Source: Galerina marginata (taxonomy: Eukaryota; Basidiomycota; Agaricomycetes; Agaricales; Galerinaceae). From it: DNA of 64,000 nt. Below the pieces are notes generated by a model. The model was not told the DNA's origin. It ran no database searches and worked only from the letters and a program-made list of their open reading frames with translations. A program made the translations under genes and the position numbers. Of this stretch, positions 46,607-59,394 are shown in pieces; positions within the stretch are counted from its first letter, which is position 1, and each line of letters opens with the position of its first letter. The DNA lies in assembly GCA_023014335.1 (NCBI GenBank), contig JAECYW010000014.1, forward strand, positions 1-64,000, given 5' to 3'.

Positions 46607-49600
46607 ATTCCAAGTGGCTTTTCACCTTTCCGCCTCATTGACTCTCGTTTTCTCTGTGCGCCGATCTGAGATTATGTTTCAGTGTTCTGGGTCGCCTCCC
46701 ACCCCAAAGTCTCAATCCCAACCTCAACTCACTCCACGAACAACAATAAGTATCAATCAGGATCGTTTTAATCTACAATAACCCGGAGTCGTATTTGATC
46801 AGACCCCGACAGTCACAGCTCCCATCTCGGACATCGCCCTACTCCATTCCAGCTACCTCCACTCCCTTCGTCTTCGCTATCACATTTGCTCTGCCGCTTT
46901 CCAGTACCAATCCACTGCTCTAAATTTGTATCATCGCTCTTCCGCCGCTTGGAACAACACCAATCCCACCCCACAGCATAAATTATCAGTCAAGTTAAGG
47001 ACAAGTCGAACAATGTTGTAACATTAGCTAGAATACCTCCCGTATCGACGGACAATGTATCAATACATCACCACCTGCATGAATAAACTCAGACCTCATT
47101 CCCTTCTTGCTGTCTGCGTTCACTTACTTGGTTTAAATTTGCTGACACAGCTGCCATCCGTGTCGCAGTGGATTTGTCGCGCGCGGGACTTATTTTAAAA
47201 TTATCCAGGAAGACTTCGGAAGAGCATGCGTAAGTCTGTGAAAACTGAGTTGTGAGGAAAAGATCGACACAGGCCAAGTCACACGACTACATGGCGAGGA
47301 CTTCAACACGTACACGCCCCGTTGGCATCAGCGTTTCACTGGTATTTTAAGGAAGAGGTCAAGAAGCGTGGTCTGGTGGAGGTACGCCTATGATATTGTT
47401 CCAAACGAGCGACGAAGACGGTTCTTCTGCGGTTACCGTCATTTCAGTTCTCCGATGCTGAGAACTTGGAAGCATCCTCGAGACTATTCTTAGCATATGA
47501 TTTACATGTAAATCAAATCCGGAAGCACGGATGATGGAGTTGGAAATCAAATAACGTTGTTCAAAGATAATCGATCGCAAATAGAAAAGCTACATCGCCG
47601 ATGGGCACAATGAGATGAAGAGACACGACGAAACTCGCCAGTCTACGAAAAGATGTCAGCTATACACCGTAAAGATTGCAGCCCAAAGGACCTGAAAGAT
47701 GTAGATTAGCGGACAATTCTTCCGATCAAAGGACTGAGGAAGCAAGGGATAATAACAAGCAAGAAATAGTCTGTGCTAGGGAATGAAAATTGCCGTCGAA
47801 GCGTGATTAACGAATATAGTTCAGATACCGTTGTAGTGAAGGTCAACTCACAGTGCCGCCTTCGAGGAGGGACACTCGTGGTACAGTAAATAGTTGTGTC
47901 ATCATTAAATCGTTGGTGATCACGGCATTGTAACGGGTATGGAGAAGGGGGGGAAAAAGAAGGGAAAACGACGAAGGAGGTGAAACTCACTCAGCATCTG
48001 GTTTTAAAGGATACATTGTCTATACAATTGAGAATCTGGACGAGTAGACAACCTGCAAGGAAAATAACTCAGTGCGAATTCATCCGTCCTGCCGACGGAA
48101 GGAACAACGAGCTGTACATAAGACGTTAGCCAGCCGAATTTGAGTGGTGATTAACATTTCGCTTACTTCGTGATTTCATTGAAAATGGTTCAGGATCCGC
48201 CAACGGTTGAGTCCCAGCAACCTAACGAAGCTTAGCAGGCAAGCCATAACTGTGACAAAAAGCCACGCAAGGAGTCGTATCCTACGATATCTTGACTGCA
48301 AACCGTAATCAAGTTCACAGAAAATACGGAAGACAAGAAGAATCATTGATAACATTGACGAGAACCACCGGAAAAGACACAAGTTTATTAAGCTAAGCTG
48401 GCAGAACGGTCAGAGACGAAGGAGGAAGACGAAAGAGTGGCAGACGAACCGACAAGTAAACACGATCATGAAATCCTCAAAACCCCCACCCCCAACCCAA
48501 TAAAGACAGTCCAAAGTGGTTTCAAGGACGAGAAAAAAAAGAGGAAGAGGAAAGGAAACCGCCATCAGATAAGTCTAGCCCGTCCCTATGTTGTATAACA
48601 AGGTATGCGGAGCCGAACGGACGATGTCAACGCCTCCTCAAGCCTCAGAAGAGACGAGGATGGCTCAACTCGTTGCACCAGAGGGTATCATCACGGGCGG
48701 TATTGATTGTGGAAGAATCAGAAAAAAAAGGAGGGCCTGGGAACTGGAGGTTTTTAAAGCACTGCAAATTGATGCGGTTCGCACGGTCACGCATACTTGC
48801 ACGGACCCGTTTGTCGTAAGCGCTAAATTTACCTAGTAACTGCGCCTGCCTTACCGGCAGGTTGGACACGGATTTTCCGATTCATAACCGTTTTCAGCCT
48901 AGCCACGGCCTCCGACGCGACTCCTCGTACATTTCACATCAGGATTTCTAACTCCTCACCCGTTATGTCGCTAACCCAATGAACTCGATCATGCCCTCGA
49001 GTGAGAATGGCCGAAACACGCACATAAGTCGTCTGAAATTTATCAAACTCGGCGAGTAGTCAAGAATATAAGATCTCGCGATCTTCGACGAACTTTTGGT
49101 CACAGCGAGTGTTGGAAATTCAAGTCGTAATTACAGTATTACTGGAAGAAAGCCCACAGCGTCAATGGCTCTACGAGCAGGCGGATGTGTGGTGCAATTT
49201 TACAAGCTCTTGTCCTTTTCTTCTCCTCGTGGGACATACCACAGGATCCCATAGAGCGAACGAAAGATGACGACATGAAAGCCCGTAAATTATGTCATTC
49301 TAACTCACGGATTACAGGATTTTGGGACAATGTATAGACCCGAAGACCTCATAGAATAGGTTTTTTTGCAGCTGTCGTCTTGGCGCCGTATCTCCAGCAC
49401 GGAACGAGCTTCTAAACGGAGTAACCCACTACGCAATCGCAGAAATCACTGCGCCAATGAAGCGCGAAAGTCAAATTGACATTCCTCGAGATCTTTACTT
49501 ATGTTCAATAGACAGACGACGTCCCGAGCTTTTAGCATTGAGGCGGATCGACGGCAGAGGAATGAACTAAAGCAGGTGACTCGCTCTGTTGTCGTGATCT

Positions 49601-50242
49601 TATTGCGCTGATGCCGACGATTCAGCAGAGTTTCTCCCTCATCTGTCTCCATCTCAGTGGTGTTCGCTTTACACAAACTACCAAATCTCGATCAAAGGCG
49701 GCCCGGGATTCGTGCTCTTACCGGAGCCAGGACGACAATATGCTATGACTTCAGAGGTCGCCGGTAGCTCCAGTCGCGATTCGATTGACATGTACCGAAT
49801 TTAAGCCATGTCGCGAACACCTAACCTGTGAACTTAATTTGCGTCAATTTAGGTCACGTTTGCTCTCAGGTGGCCTCAGATGTCCCGCGCATAAAGAGTG
49901 AGGCCGAATGCACATATGATTGGTTGATCCACCAATTCACGCGAGGCCAGTACGAGTGACGCCCTCCGTGTTCTATTTTGGGATTTAAGCATTCAGTTGT
50001 AGACGCCAAGGGAAGAAGCCTCGGTTGGCAGGCGGCCCGCTCTCGCAGGTTGACCTGGAGGTGAGTGAAAGTGGTGCTGAGCATTTCTCCGACTCACTAA
50101 CAGTCTCCTTCTTTGTTGCAGGATATGCGTCGTTGGTCTTGGTATGCTTGAGAACATCCATTGCATAGAACGGTGAAGATTTCTTAGCGGGCCGTGGTGG
50201 GCCGCTGAAGGGTATTTCCTAATTTTTTTCGCGTTTTCCAGA
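46607..50242. other. Long intergenic stretch, no gene seen
   Basis: Frames of up to about 95 codons on both strands (for example 47706-47990, 48588-48836) have no family resemblance or good splice context. No repeats or structural RNA recognised. Confidence 0.4.
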
Positions 50243-50249
50243 TATAAAA
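50243..50249 (+). promoter_or_regulatory. TATA box of the pectate lyase gene
   Basis: TATAAAA 71 nt upstream of the ATG at 50320, in the context AGATATAAAAGAG. Confidence 0.55.
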
Positions 50250-50319
50250 GAGCGTTGCGAGATCCGTTCATTACAGACATTGCCTTTGAAGCGTCAACAC
50301 CTTTCTTTCACAAGCAACT

Positions 50320-51654
50320 ATGAAGTGGATTATTTCTTTCCTCCTCCTGACAGCGATTCAAGCCGTTTCTGTAAGTCCTTACTGACCCGCGTATGGACGT
50401 TGTTGACCTTCCTTCGCAGGGCGCGCCTGGCCTCGTTAAAAGAGCCTCGACGTCCGATGTCGCCACACTAGGTTACGCCACCTTAAACGGAGGGTAAGGG
50501 CACGTATTCCATGATGGAACCTCTTGTTAACATCAATTTAGTACTACCGGAGGCTCAGGAGGTACCACCACAACAGTCACCACACTGGCTGCATTGACCG
50601 CCGCCGTTGCCGGCACCGCTAAAAAGGTCGTGCTGATTTCTGGTTTGTAGTCCCCTTTCCTAGGTTCTATTGACTATTAAGGTATATTTCTTGGTATAGG
50701 CACAATCTCTGGCAACACAGTCGTCAAGGTTGGACCGAACACATCAGTTATTGGAAAATCGGGATCTTGTAAGCAGTTTCGCAGACGCTTTTTGAACATA
50801 TTGGCCGATCTTTATTGGTAGCTCTTGTTGGAGTCGGCCTGAGAGTCATTGATGTTTCCAACGTCATTATACGCAATGTCAAGATTTCCAAAGTTCTGGC
50901 TTCAGCTGGAGATGCCATTGGGATTCAGGCGGCTACTCAAGTATGGGTTGACCACGTCGACCTCTCCAGTGATCGAGACCACGACAAGGTAAGTTTATAT
51001 CCATAACTGCGAGGCAGGTTTTCGGTGCTAAATTAATTCATATTTTCAGGACTTGTGAGTGACACCTCCTGAAAATTTCTTAGCTGTTCGGTCGGCACTG
51101 ACATCGCATTTTTTTAGCTACGATGGACTCTTGGACATCACCCATGGTTGCACAGGTATCACTGTTACTGGCTCCAAACTCTCTAACCACTGGAAGGCAT
51201 CGCTCGTTGGCCACTCCGACAGCAATGGTGCTGAAGATACCAAAATCACTGTAACTTATGCCAACAACTACTGGACCAACCTGAACTCGCGCACGCCATC
51301 CTTCCGTTTCGGGCATGGTCATATTTTCAACAATGTTTTCGACAACAACAGCGACGGAATTAACACTCGCGATGGTAAATGACAGTGTTTTTCGTCTAAA
51401 CGATACGCAACTGACTCTAATTATAATTAGGTGCTCAACTTCTTGTCGAAAACAACGTCTGGACCGGCACCACCAAGCCCCTTTACTCCACCGACGGAGG
51501 CTTCGCAGTCGCCCGCGGGAACGATTTCGGCGGTGCTTCCAACGCTGCGCCGACCGGCTCATTCACAAGTGCCCCATACTCCTACAAGCTTACCGCTGTC
51601 GGAAGTGTGCGGTCCTCTGTTGTATCAAGCGCCGGCCAGACCTTGTCTTTCTGA
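50320..51654 (+). CDS. Secreted pectate lyase, polysaccharide lyase family 1
   Basis: Eight exons (50320-50370, 50420-50493, 50542-50642, 50700-50768, 50822-50988, 51050-51054, 51118-51374, 51431-51654) total 948 nt, 315 residues. A signal peptide (MKWIISFLLLTAIQAVS) is followed by a short propeptide ending in a Kex2 site (LVKRA). The parallel beta-helix core shows the PL1 landmarks: VIIRNVKIS, VWVDHVDLSSD, DGLLDITHG, and the catalytic RTPSFRFG. It would cleave polygalacturonate by calcium-dependent beta-elimination outside the cell. Exon 6 is only 5 nt (GACTT); without it the conserved DGLLD strand falls out of frame. Confidence 0.92.
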
Positions 51655-52386
51655 TGTCGTGTATAAAACAAATCGAGGCGATATCCTTTTTCCCATCTGC
51701 AGCCCTAGTTGTATGGGAACGTAGGACAATATTTGTATGTACAGTTACGGAAATGGAAGAATTTTGATGACCGAACGAAACTCTGGTGAAAAAGATACCT
51801 CGAGAAGGGACCCCGGTAGACCGACTCTTAAGCCGTTGCGGGCGGTTGAATGAGCAGAGTGTAATTGCTTCACATATTGTCTGAATCAAAAACACCAGGA
51901 CAGTCTTGTACTAGCAAAGATTTGAGGTATACTGAGGCAATAGTCGACTATCTGGTATGAAGAAACTTTGTGGTTCTTGACTTTAAGATTATATCGGAAT
52001 GGTCTGAACGGCTGACTCTACGTATGTAACATATGCTTAACTGGCTAGCAAATTGTTGGACAGTAACACCGGGACATATTTGTTGGCAACGAGATGTATT
52101 CCCTTTACGTCTACATGGAGCTGAATTTTGGAATATCGGCGAATTTCCGCTTAATTTCGACTGATAATTTGGCAAATGTATCATCGCAGTGGCAGTAGGT
52201 AGGAAAGCACGCTATGCTGGGATGAGGTGGCGGCAAAGATGCTCCCGAGCGAGGGTCGAATGTGGCTTTTGTCAAGTAAGCTTCCCTTCGATAAATGAAT
52301 GAGGGACATGAAGGATGCGCTGCTTTTTTAATCATTAGAGAATACTCTGACTTAGCTAGCGCAAGCCATTTGTTGTAGTATAATAA
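51655..52386. other. Convergent intergenic region, no gene seen
   Basis: Lies between the 3' ends of the pectate lyase and BTB genes. Only short frames. Confidence 0.45.
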
Positions 52387-53093
52387 CTAGGTGATACCGG
52401 ATGGCTTCAACATTAGACTCACGCTTAAGAACGCGGATAGACGCACCCATTTAACTATGAGACCCGGGTGTGTCAACCCTTGAACTACTTTATCCAAGGG
52501 CAATGGCAACGCGAGGATGGCCACCTGGTCCGCGAGACCAGGATAGCCGTGCTTCGATGAATGATTTAATATCTCGATCGGATAGTGGGATCTGAGCTGA
52601 CTGCAATGCGGCACATCGTCCAATTATGTGAGGTCACCAAAAAGCCTAGTAGAAAGCATACGAACTGCATACGTGTGACAAAGGTATTCGTCGCACCGAA
52701 CACGATATACTTCTCCGCTGCTTCCGCCACCAAGAAAAACAGGGATATTTCCATCTCGATGACGGATGGCTGCCGATATTTCCGAGATTCCAAACACGGG
52801 TGTATGAACTGGAATAGAACTTCAAGAACCTCAGAGGGTTCATCCAATGGAACGGCTTCCGTCTCAGTCGATACAAGCTCAGGAACAGCAAATCCACCAC
52901 TGGCGGCATTTAAATAAGTCTTATAAATCTTGAATAAAACGTTATCGGAGAATTTGAATGTTATATCGGCATTGGGATCGTTGACTAATCGGCGGAAGAC
53001 AGATTGAAAAGAAGGAAGTATGGTCATCACTCGACGGTACTTACAGAGCGCAGAGACTTCGGGAGCGTCGTTTGGGCAGTTGGCAGGGTCCAT
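52387..53093 (-). CDS. BTB/POZ-domain protein
   Basis: Three exons (53093-53045, 52984-52662, 52596-52387) total 582 nt, 193 residues. The first intron opens GTAAGT and the second GTATGC. The spliced protein is the short agaric BTB type: FNDPNADITFKFSDN, VLFKIYKTYL, LDEPSEVLEVLFQFIHP, VAEAAEKYIVFGA, then HYPIEILNHSSKHGYPGLAD and LALPLPLDKVVQGL. BTB domains mediate dimerisation and often Cullin-3 binding. No second domain is present, so the partner is unknown. The last 20 residues may belong to a further exon. Confidence 0.82.
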
Positions 53094-53436
53094 GGTGGCT
53101 ATATGGAAGACGTAAAATCGGCTATCGAGCGCTTATTCAATTGATGTCTCATGACGTATTTATGTGTCTGAGAATTGACTCAGACGATATATCAAATATG
53201 TTCCTCAGTTGGTTTGCAGATAGTGCCAAGGCAAATCAACTAAAATATTAGGGCTGATGGCGATCATCAAGGCAAATAATCGATACATACACATTGACCA
53301 ATAAAGTACTTAAAAAAAACCTAGGATCTTCAATGCCTGAGCAATCAGAAGTGCGGCCAAATGAATACGGAGAGAACTATTAGGTGAAAACGACAGTAGG
53401 GTCAGCTGCAGCAATCAAACTAGTAAACGACAATAA
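53094..53436. other. Short intergenic region, promoter of the BTB gene
   Basis: AT-rich, about 340 nt; no frame with coding character. Confidence 0.5.
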
Positions 53437-54106
53437 TCATGGGGGTGGTTGTTGGATGGCAAAGCTTTCTTCCTCCAACTGCAACTCGCGGCTGCCTTGG
53501 ACCAGGTCGCACATCTGGCAGCAAAATGCGGCACAGCAGTCAGTAGCACCATTTCCCCGGATGTTGTATCTCTGTCGAATGTTCTCGCGAGTAGAAATCT
53601 ATAAAAACTTCTTTTAGAGATTTAAATTTGAAAAGGTAATCGGCCGTAGCGCACCTGTAAAATCCATCCTACATCACAGGCGACCTGCAGGCAAGCATAA
53701 AGCAAGCTATCCCCACCAGCAACGACGCGGTTACGATCCGGATCTGGGAGGCCATTTACGTTCAGGTATTCAAGGCGTCGACGATTCTTTCCATGAGCGA
53801 GGCAGGGACACCAGCATGCCAAGCAACCTGACAAATTGCCGTCTTGGCATAATTTTCATAGGTCACAATACAAATAACGCACAAGTATCAACGTCTCCAA
53901 GACATGAGAGGATGCCAAAACTCCAGTCGCGTTTACCATCGTTGTCGTATGGCAGATTGTGAACGTTTCTATTCCCAGCGCCGGGAACTACCATCGGGAG
54001 CATCGCCTCGGGTTGGGTGTTCTGAATCAGGTTAGGTAAATAGGATATGACGGAAAATAACACCGACCTGAGGTACTTTTCCTTGCTTCTCGGTGGTGGT
54101 AGACAT
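53437..54106 (-). CDS. PLAC8-family cysteine-rich protein
   Basis: Four exons (54106-54068, 54021-53883, 53827-53655, 53598-53437) total 513 nt, 170 residues. The spliced protein has the PLAC8 layout: DWSFGILSCLGDVDTC, the CLACWCPCLAHGKNRRRL block, LLYACLQVACDVGWILQ, then ENIRQRYNIRGNG, DCCAAFCCQMCDLVQGSREL. Family members are small membrane-associated proteins. Plant relatives affect cell number or cadmium resistance; the fungal role is unknown. Confidence 0.88.
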
Positions 54107-54585
54107 GATGGTGCAAGATGAGGTGGGGACCAAGGAGGTTGTATATAAGTAGGTTGACACAGATGACGATCAGAGGTTCAATACCCCTGTAACTCTCCTT
54201 GGTCCTATCAACGTCTCGGTTCGCTATGATGGTTTCCATCATTTTTCTCATCGTCAAATGTACTTCTAAGTCCCTAAAATCAACACCTGTGATTCAGTCT
54301 GAACCAGGGAGTAAATTAAAAACAGCGCCGAACAAGCGCCCATGATCGTTTTGCACATGGCATTCTTTTGATCTTATCTTATCTACGGTAATATTCCTTA
54401 ATTTCCACGGGTAGTTGTACCTGAGAGAGCCTGGTCATTGCGGCATCCAATCAGCTGTAGCCTCGTGATTCGTTTCTTGACGCGGTGTAGATCAACACGT
54501 CCGTTGACCTTGGTCGACGTCTTTTTCTTCTAACCAACACTCTGAATCACTGTGCTTTGAAGCAACTAACGCATTGGTCTTAAGC
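54107..54585. other. Divergent promoter region
   Basis: Separates the PLAC8 gene (minus) from the hydrolase gene (plus). A TATATA-like motif on the minus strand lies at 54141-54150. No other feature seen. Confidence 0.45.
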
Positions 54586-55947
54586 ATGACTTTGAAAGTT
54601 GAAAGATATACTCTCACGACACAGACCTATGGAACTCCGCTCATCTGTCCTATAAAGAGATATACCCGACTTTCTGACCTTCCGATTGACCCCAAGGATC
54701 CTGGTATCATCCTTCTCCTCGGACACGGCGCAGGCTTCTGTTAGTTCCATTGATGGTGCATACATGACCTGCTTATGAATTCAATCTTACAGTCAAGGAA
54801 ACCTGGGAACCAACGATAGAAGACCTCTTTAAAATCGACGCAAAGAAGGTGATTCGCGAGGCTTGGGGACTTGATTGCCAAAACCATGGAGAAGGGTGCA
54901 TTGTCAACGAGGAAATATTAGCTCTCAATCCGAGAATCTTAAGTGAGTTCGACATTCTGGTAGCATATAGCGCAACCTAACTCTTGTTTGGGATTGCCTT
55001 TAAAAGCAATCTGGGATTACGCTGACGCATTCGCTACGCTCTTCAAATCCGGCTTACTTGGTCCTGTTAACCCCAAGCTACACCCGGTTGTCCTTTGCGG
55101 TCACTCCGCGGGTGCCGTTGGCGTGTACGTCTTCTTGGACTGCCTGATTGTGGATCGACGGTCTAATTTATCGGACAGCACTTTATCAACGTCTTACTTC
55201 AATCCACCTTCTAGAATCCCTTTCTCTAGCATCATCCTTGTCGACCCGCCAATCTGGAGCAAAGATAAAGATGGACGAGACTCTGACATCTACAAGCTTG
55301 TGGAAACGATGACACCAATCAGGAAAGACGTCTGGAAGTCGAATGACGAGGCAACTCACTGGCTTAAATCTCGCCTACCTTGGGGATCTTGGGAGGAGCG
55401 GGTATTTGATGCCTATGTGGTAAGTTCGCAGAACCTTCTACTTCGAGCTAAGCCCACATATTCTAGAAATATGGCCTCCGGTCTCTTCCAACTGCTTTTT
55501 ATCCTGACAAAACTGGTACCACCTTAGCGACACACAGACTGGCAGAAAATATTGCGTTCACAGGCAAACTCTTCGCTTACGACGCACTTAACCGACTGAA
55601 CCAGATTTGTGCACATATACCCGTTCATCTCATCTTTGGTGACAATGCCGATATGTTGTGAGTTACATAACTTCTACGTATGGCGCTGTAGGTGGGTTAA
55701 CGCACGTATAAAGTGAGCGAGACGTCCAGGAATCAATAATAAACCCCAAAGAAAGTAGGAACTTTGCCTCTGTCACGCGCTTGGAGAACGTTGGGCATTT
55801 AGTAGGTCTCCTCAAAATTCATCCTCAATCGATTGCGGTCTGAAAATAATGTTCTTTGCTAAGGTTGTACAAGAATCCCCGTCCAAACTGGCCGCCGCTC
55901 TATTCTCCATACTTCAAAAGAGTCAAGCTCTGCCGAGTAAACTGTAG
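54586..55947 (+). CDS. Alpha/beta-hydrolase fold protein
   Basis: Six exons (54586-54739, 54793-54942, 55007-55419, 55467-55657, 55714-55801, 55864-55947) total 1080 nt, 359 residues. The oxyanion region is LLGHGAGF, the nucleophile elbow GHSAGA, and the catalytic His lies in ENVGHLV; an Asp in IFGDNADM fits the acid position. There is no signal peptide, so it is probably cytosolic or peroxisomal. The oxyanion loop followed by a long lid (IKRYTRL, then ETWEPTIEDLF) resembles the fungal AB-hydrolase_1/toxin-biosynthesis-like group, but a substrate cannot be read. Every intron has GT...AG ends. Confidence 0.85.
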
Positions 55948-57191
55948 GATAATGTACACATTGGTTGTACCTTGCTCCTTCGTTTAGATATTTCCCTTCC
56001 AATGCAGGCATGTGGCAGGCTTGGCGATGTTGAGAGCACCTTCAAAGGAACGAATTCCGCGCAATCATCGCCGTCGGCACCTTGGCTTTGAGGTCAGGCC
56101 TAGACGATGTCATTCATCTGAAGGACCTGACGTCGGTTAGTAAATTGAGCCTATGGCAATCTCACTCGCCACACGTCTCACGCAAGAAATAACGTAGCCA
56201 TTTGCCTCGGCTTCTAATTCACCTTTTACTCGATTACTGAGAGGCGATAAAATTCCGCTTGTCGCACTTTGTACAAATCTTGCTTGCGTTATAATCTCGC
56301 TTGGCTGAGAAATCACCCCACCCTCCTTCACCCGGTGTTTCTACTCATGACATTGTGCGGAAATCTCATAACCTTAAACCCCTTTATTAAACTGACAAAC
56401 TGCCCAGGAATGTCCGAGTGATTACGTCTGTGGTTATGACTTTCATTGTGAATTCTCACATCAATCAGCATCAAGATTTTGAGCGTATTGTCTCCGTCGA
56501 AACCTTGACATCATGATCACCGTTTCGGGTGAAAATGGCTAATTATAACCACGCGCACGGCGATCCCAGCCTGGACCCTTACCCGTCGGCGTCGTTGTCC
56601 TTGTATTCAGTTGGTCTGAGTCATTTCGGCAGTGGGAGCTCACCTGGCCCCAAGTAATAGTGTCTCTTGCTTATGGTCCGAATGATATTTTAGAATATTG
56701 TGTTTTGAATAGAGCAATATTGACGAGGCCACTTGGGCGCGCGATAGAGGTGGGCGCTTCTATCGCCCACGGCAAATTGACAAAAAAATACGGGAGATAA
56801 GATCTCACGAGTTTCAGTAAAATGAAGACGAGTCCAAGCAGACATCCATATCATCATGGAATGGAACAGGGGTGGAGGCAGTGTGAAGCACTTCATTCCC
56901 ATCTGGTCAAGTCGATATTGTTTCAACGATGTTGATTTACGAAGAAACTGCAAGAATATCATTTAACTACAATGAATGATCGATGAAGGACGAGGCATGT
57001 AAGGATGATGCGACATAGGACGACGATTAACTAATGAACAGGAACTACTATCGATAGCAATACTATTACGAAGACAACGGGGAACAAAATTACAACCTTC
57101 ATTTGGTAGCCAAAAAATACAACTACAAGAAAACATCAAGAAAGCAACCGCAAATGGCAGAACCAAAGCAGTTAGGAGACGAGCGAACTTC
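55948..57191. other. Convergent intergenic region, no gene seen
   Basis: Lies between the 3' ends of the hydrolase and C2H2 genes. Short frames only. Confidence 0.45.
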
Positions 57192-59394
57192 TTACCAACT
57201 CCGCTCCCGTTCGCTGGAATTTCCAAACGCTGGTCTCAGTGTCGTCGATACCCGAGAGTCTGCCAGCGAGCGCACATACGGTGTGGACGCACTGTATTTA
57301 TAACTCGACTGGGCGTTGAGACGAATGGGCGAATTGGGTTCCATGTTTCCAGAAGGGGGAGGAGAAGGAGAAACAGAAGGCGACGCCGAAGAGGAGTGGA
57401 AGCTCGACCCAGGCGTGAGTGGACGGCGCGGGTCTTGGTGGCTGTTTGAATGTCCGTACCTGTGGTCTGGCCGGAGCATTGGTGTGTCATTATTGTTCGG
57501 CCCATGGGCGGGTTGGTGGGTGGGACTGTACAATCCGTATGGGTGGCTTCTCCTAGTGTCATTGATCGACGCGACTGCTACGCGAGCAAGAGACTGCGTC
57601 AGGCTTGCGGTCCGATATCCAAGCGACGATGCATCGGGCTCGTACTCGATCAAATCGTCGTCGACCTCCTTCTTGGAAATCATGTGGGACGATGGAGCCG
57701 GGTACTTGTCTTCTTCCATGTCGGAGTCAGATCCTGAACTCGAATCGTCGTCGCTCACGGAAAGACTCGAGATGGGAGGCGAAGACATGAAAGACCCTGA
57801 ATGCTGCTGAGTAAAAGCGTGAGACCTAACCGAGCGGTGAGTTTGCGCGTGGTGAGCAGGGTAAGGAGCGTGGGGCGGTCTATGAAGAGGTTCAGGCGAG
57901 TGCCTCTGTTGGTATTCGGTCCGATAAGGTGCATGGTCTGGACGAGATGGTGGGCCGGGGGTAAAGGAAGCGGCAGACGTGGGTAGTGGAATCTGGGGCG
58001 CGCTGACACGGCGCCTCTTGCGCCTCCCATCGTTCGGATGTGGATTGGCGTTATTAGCATTACTAGAAAGTTGCGAGCGGGAGAACCCAGGCGTGGTATG
58101 GTTGCGGTAATGGCGCCTCATGTTGGAGTTGACATTGAATTCTCGGCCGCAATTAGGCCACGGACATCTAAACGCTACAAATATACGATATTCAGCATCA
58201 TGCAGAAAAGGGATAGAAAATGACTACGGAAATGACTTACGCGTAGCTCCAGTGTGCGTGTTGACGTGTATTCTCAAGCTACTCGGTCGATTAAAACGCT
58301 TGAAGCATGTGGGGCAAATATGTTTCTTCCCGTTAGAGGTATCGTTATCGTCAGCGCCACTGGCGGCCGCATCGTCCTCCTCTTCATGTGCATCCTCGCC
58401 GTGCCGATTGATGCTACCATTAGAGTGAAAGGAATCGCGGTTGACATATCTTTCCTCGTACTCATGTGGCCCTGATCCTAGACCTGGCGGATTATTCGGG
58501 TAGCGATTATTCGGATAATTATGATGGTGTTTCGAGGGGGCGGGAGGCAAGGGACCAGGGCGTGATGTAGGAAATGAAATGATCGCGGGATACGGATCAA
58601 TACCCGCTTGAGCACGAGTTCGGGGCGAGGAGACGGCTGCGTATCGACCTTCAGGCGAGGTCGTGGCAGGAGGAAACGCCTCCCGCCCATGCCTCACCTT
58701 TTGACCCTCGTGGCGATCATCCTGTGCGGATAATGGGGTGGCAGAAACGCGGAACACAGGTGAACTCCCGCTCGCTACGAGGGAGTTGTGACCGTGGTGC
58801 TGTGGATTCGCGGGTCTATTTGACTGGGTAGACGATGATGCGATATGTTGTAAGGAAGGCAATGCCGGAGAAGAGCAAAGAGCATTGTAAGGATAGACAT
58901 TTTGAGACGGTGACAGGTGTTCCTTCCCAAGTTGAGGCTCGTAGAGCCTCGGGTCGTGAATCTGTGCTGCTCCTACATTTGTCGGCGGGTTGTGAAGAGG
59001 AATTGGACATTTTGCGTGAGATCCACTGCGGCATCCACATTGCGAGGATACGGAGTGCCGATGCTGTGGGTGAAAAACGCCGGGTGACTAAGAAGGCCAA
59101 GAATCGGATTTGACATCAGCCGGCTACGCACGGGGGGGTAAATAAAAATACGCACCTCGGGGTGTACATACCCGCCATGAGAGCGCTGGCGTTCACTGTC
59201 ATAGCAATGATGAGCGTCTTTGCGCATTAAGTGATCTGCCGGTAAAATCGAGGTTGTCATCAAAGGAAAATATGAGTTCGCATTCACTCCAAGAACCGAG
59301 AACTTGCCATACCGGGAAACATTTCGTGAATACTAGGTAATGACACAGGCGTCGAAGCAGTCGACAACGTCGAAGGGTGTTGGGAAGGTGACAT
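57192..59394 (-). CDS. C2H2 zinc-finger transcription factor (two fingers)
   Basis: Four exons (59394-59313, 59235-59156, 59063-58241, 58174-57192) total 1968 nt, 655 residues. The start is the ATG of MSPSQHPSTLST. The N-terminal 300 residues are Ser/Pro/His-rich and disordered, with an acidic stretch (HEEEDDAAASGADDND) just before the fingers. Finger 1 is CPTCFKRFNRPSSLRIHVNTH and finger 2 CPWPNCGREFNVNSNMRRHYRNH in part; the second intron-exon join falls in the linker between them. A second long disordered region follows with SSGSDSDMEEDKYP and many Ser/Pro. Two adjacent fingers in a long disordered protein are typical of fungal sequence-specific regulators. Target genes unknown. Confidence 0.88.

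Noticed and set aside
57316..57810. Plus-strand frame of 164 codons opposite the C2H2 gene
   Set aside because: It is a shadow of the Ser/Pro-rich disordered region; the spliced minus-strand gene explains the sequence.
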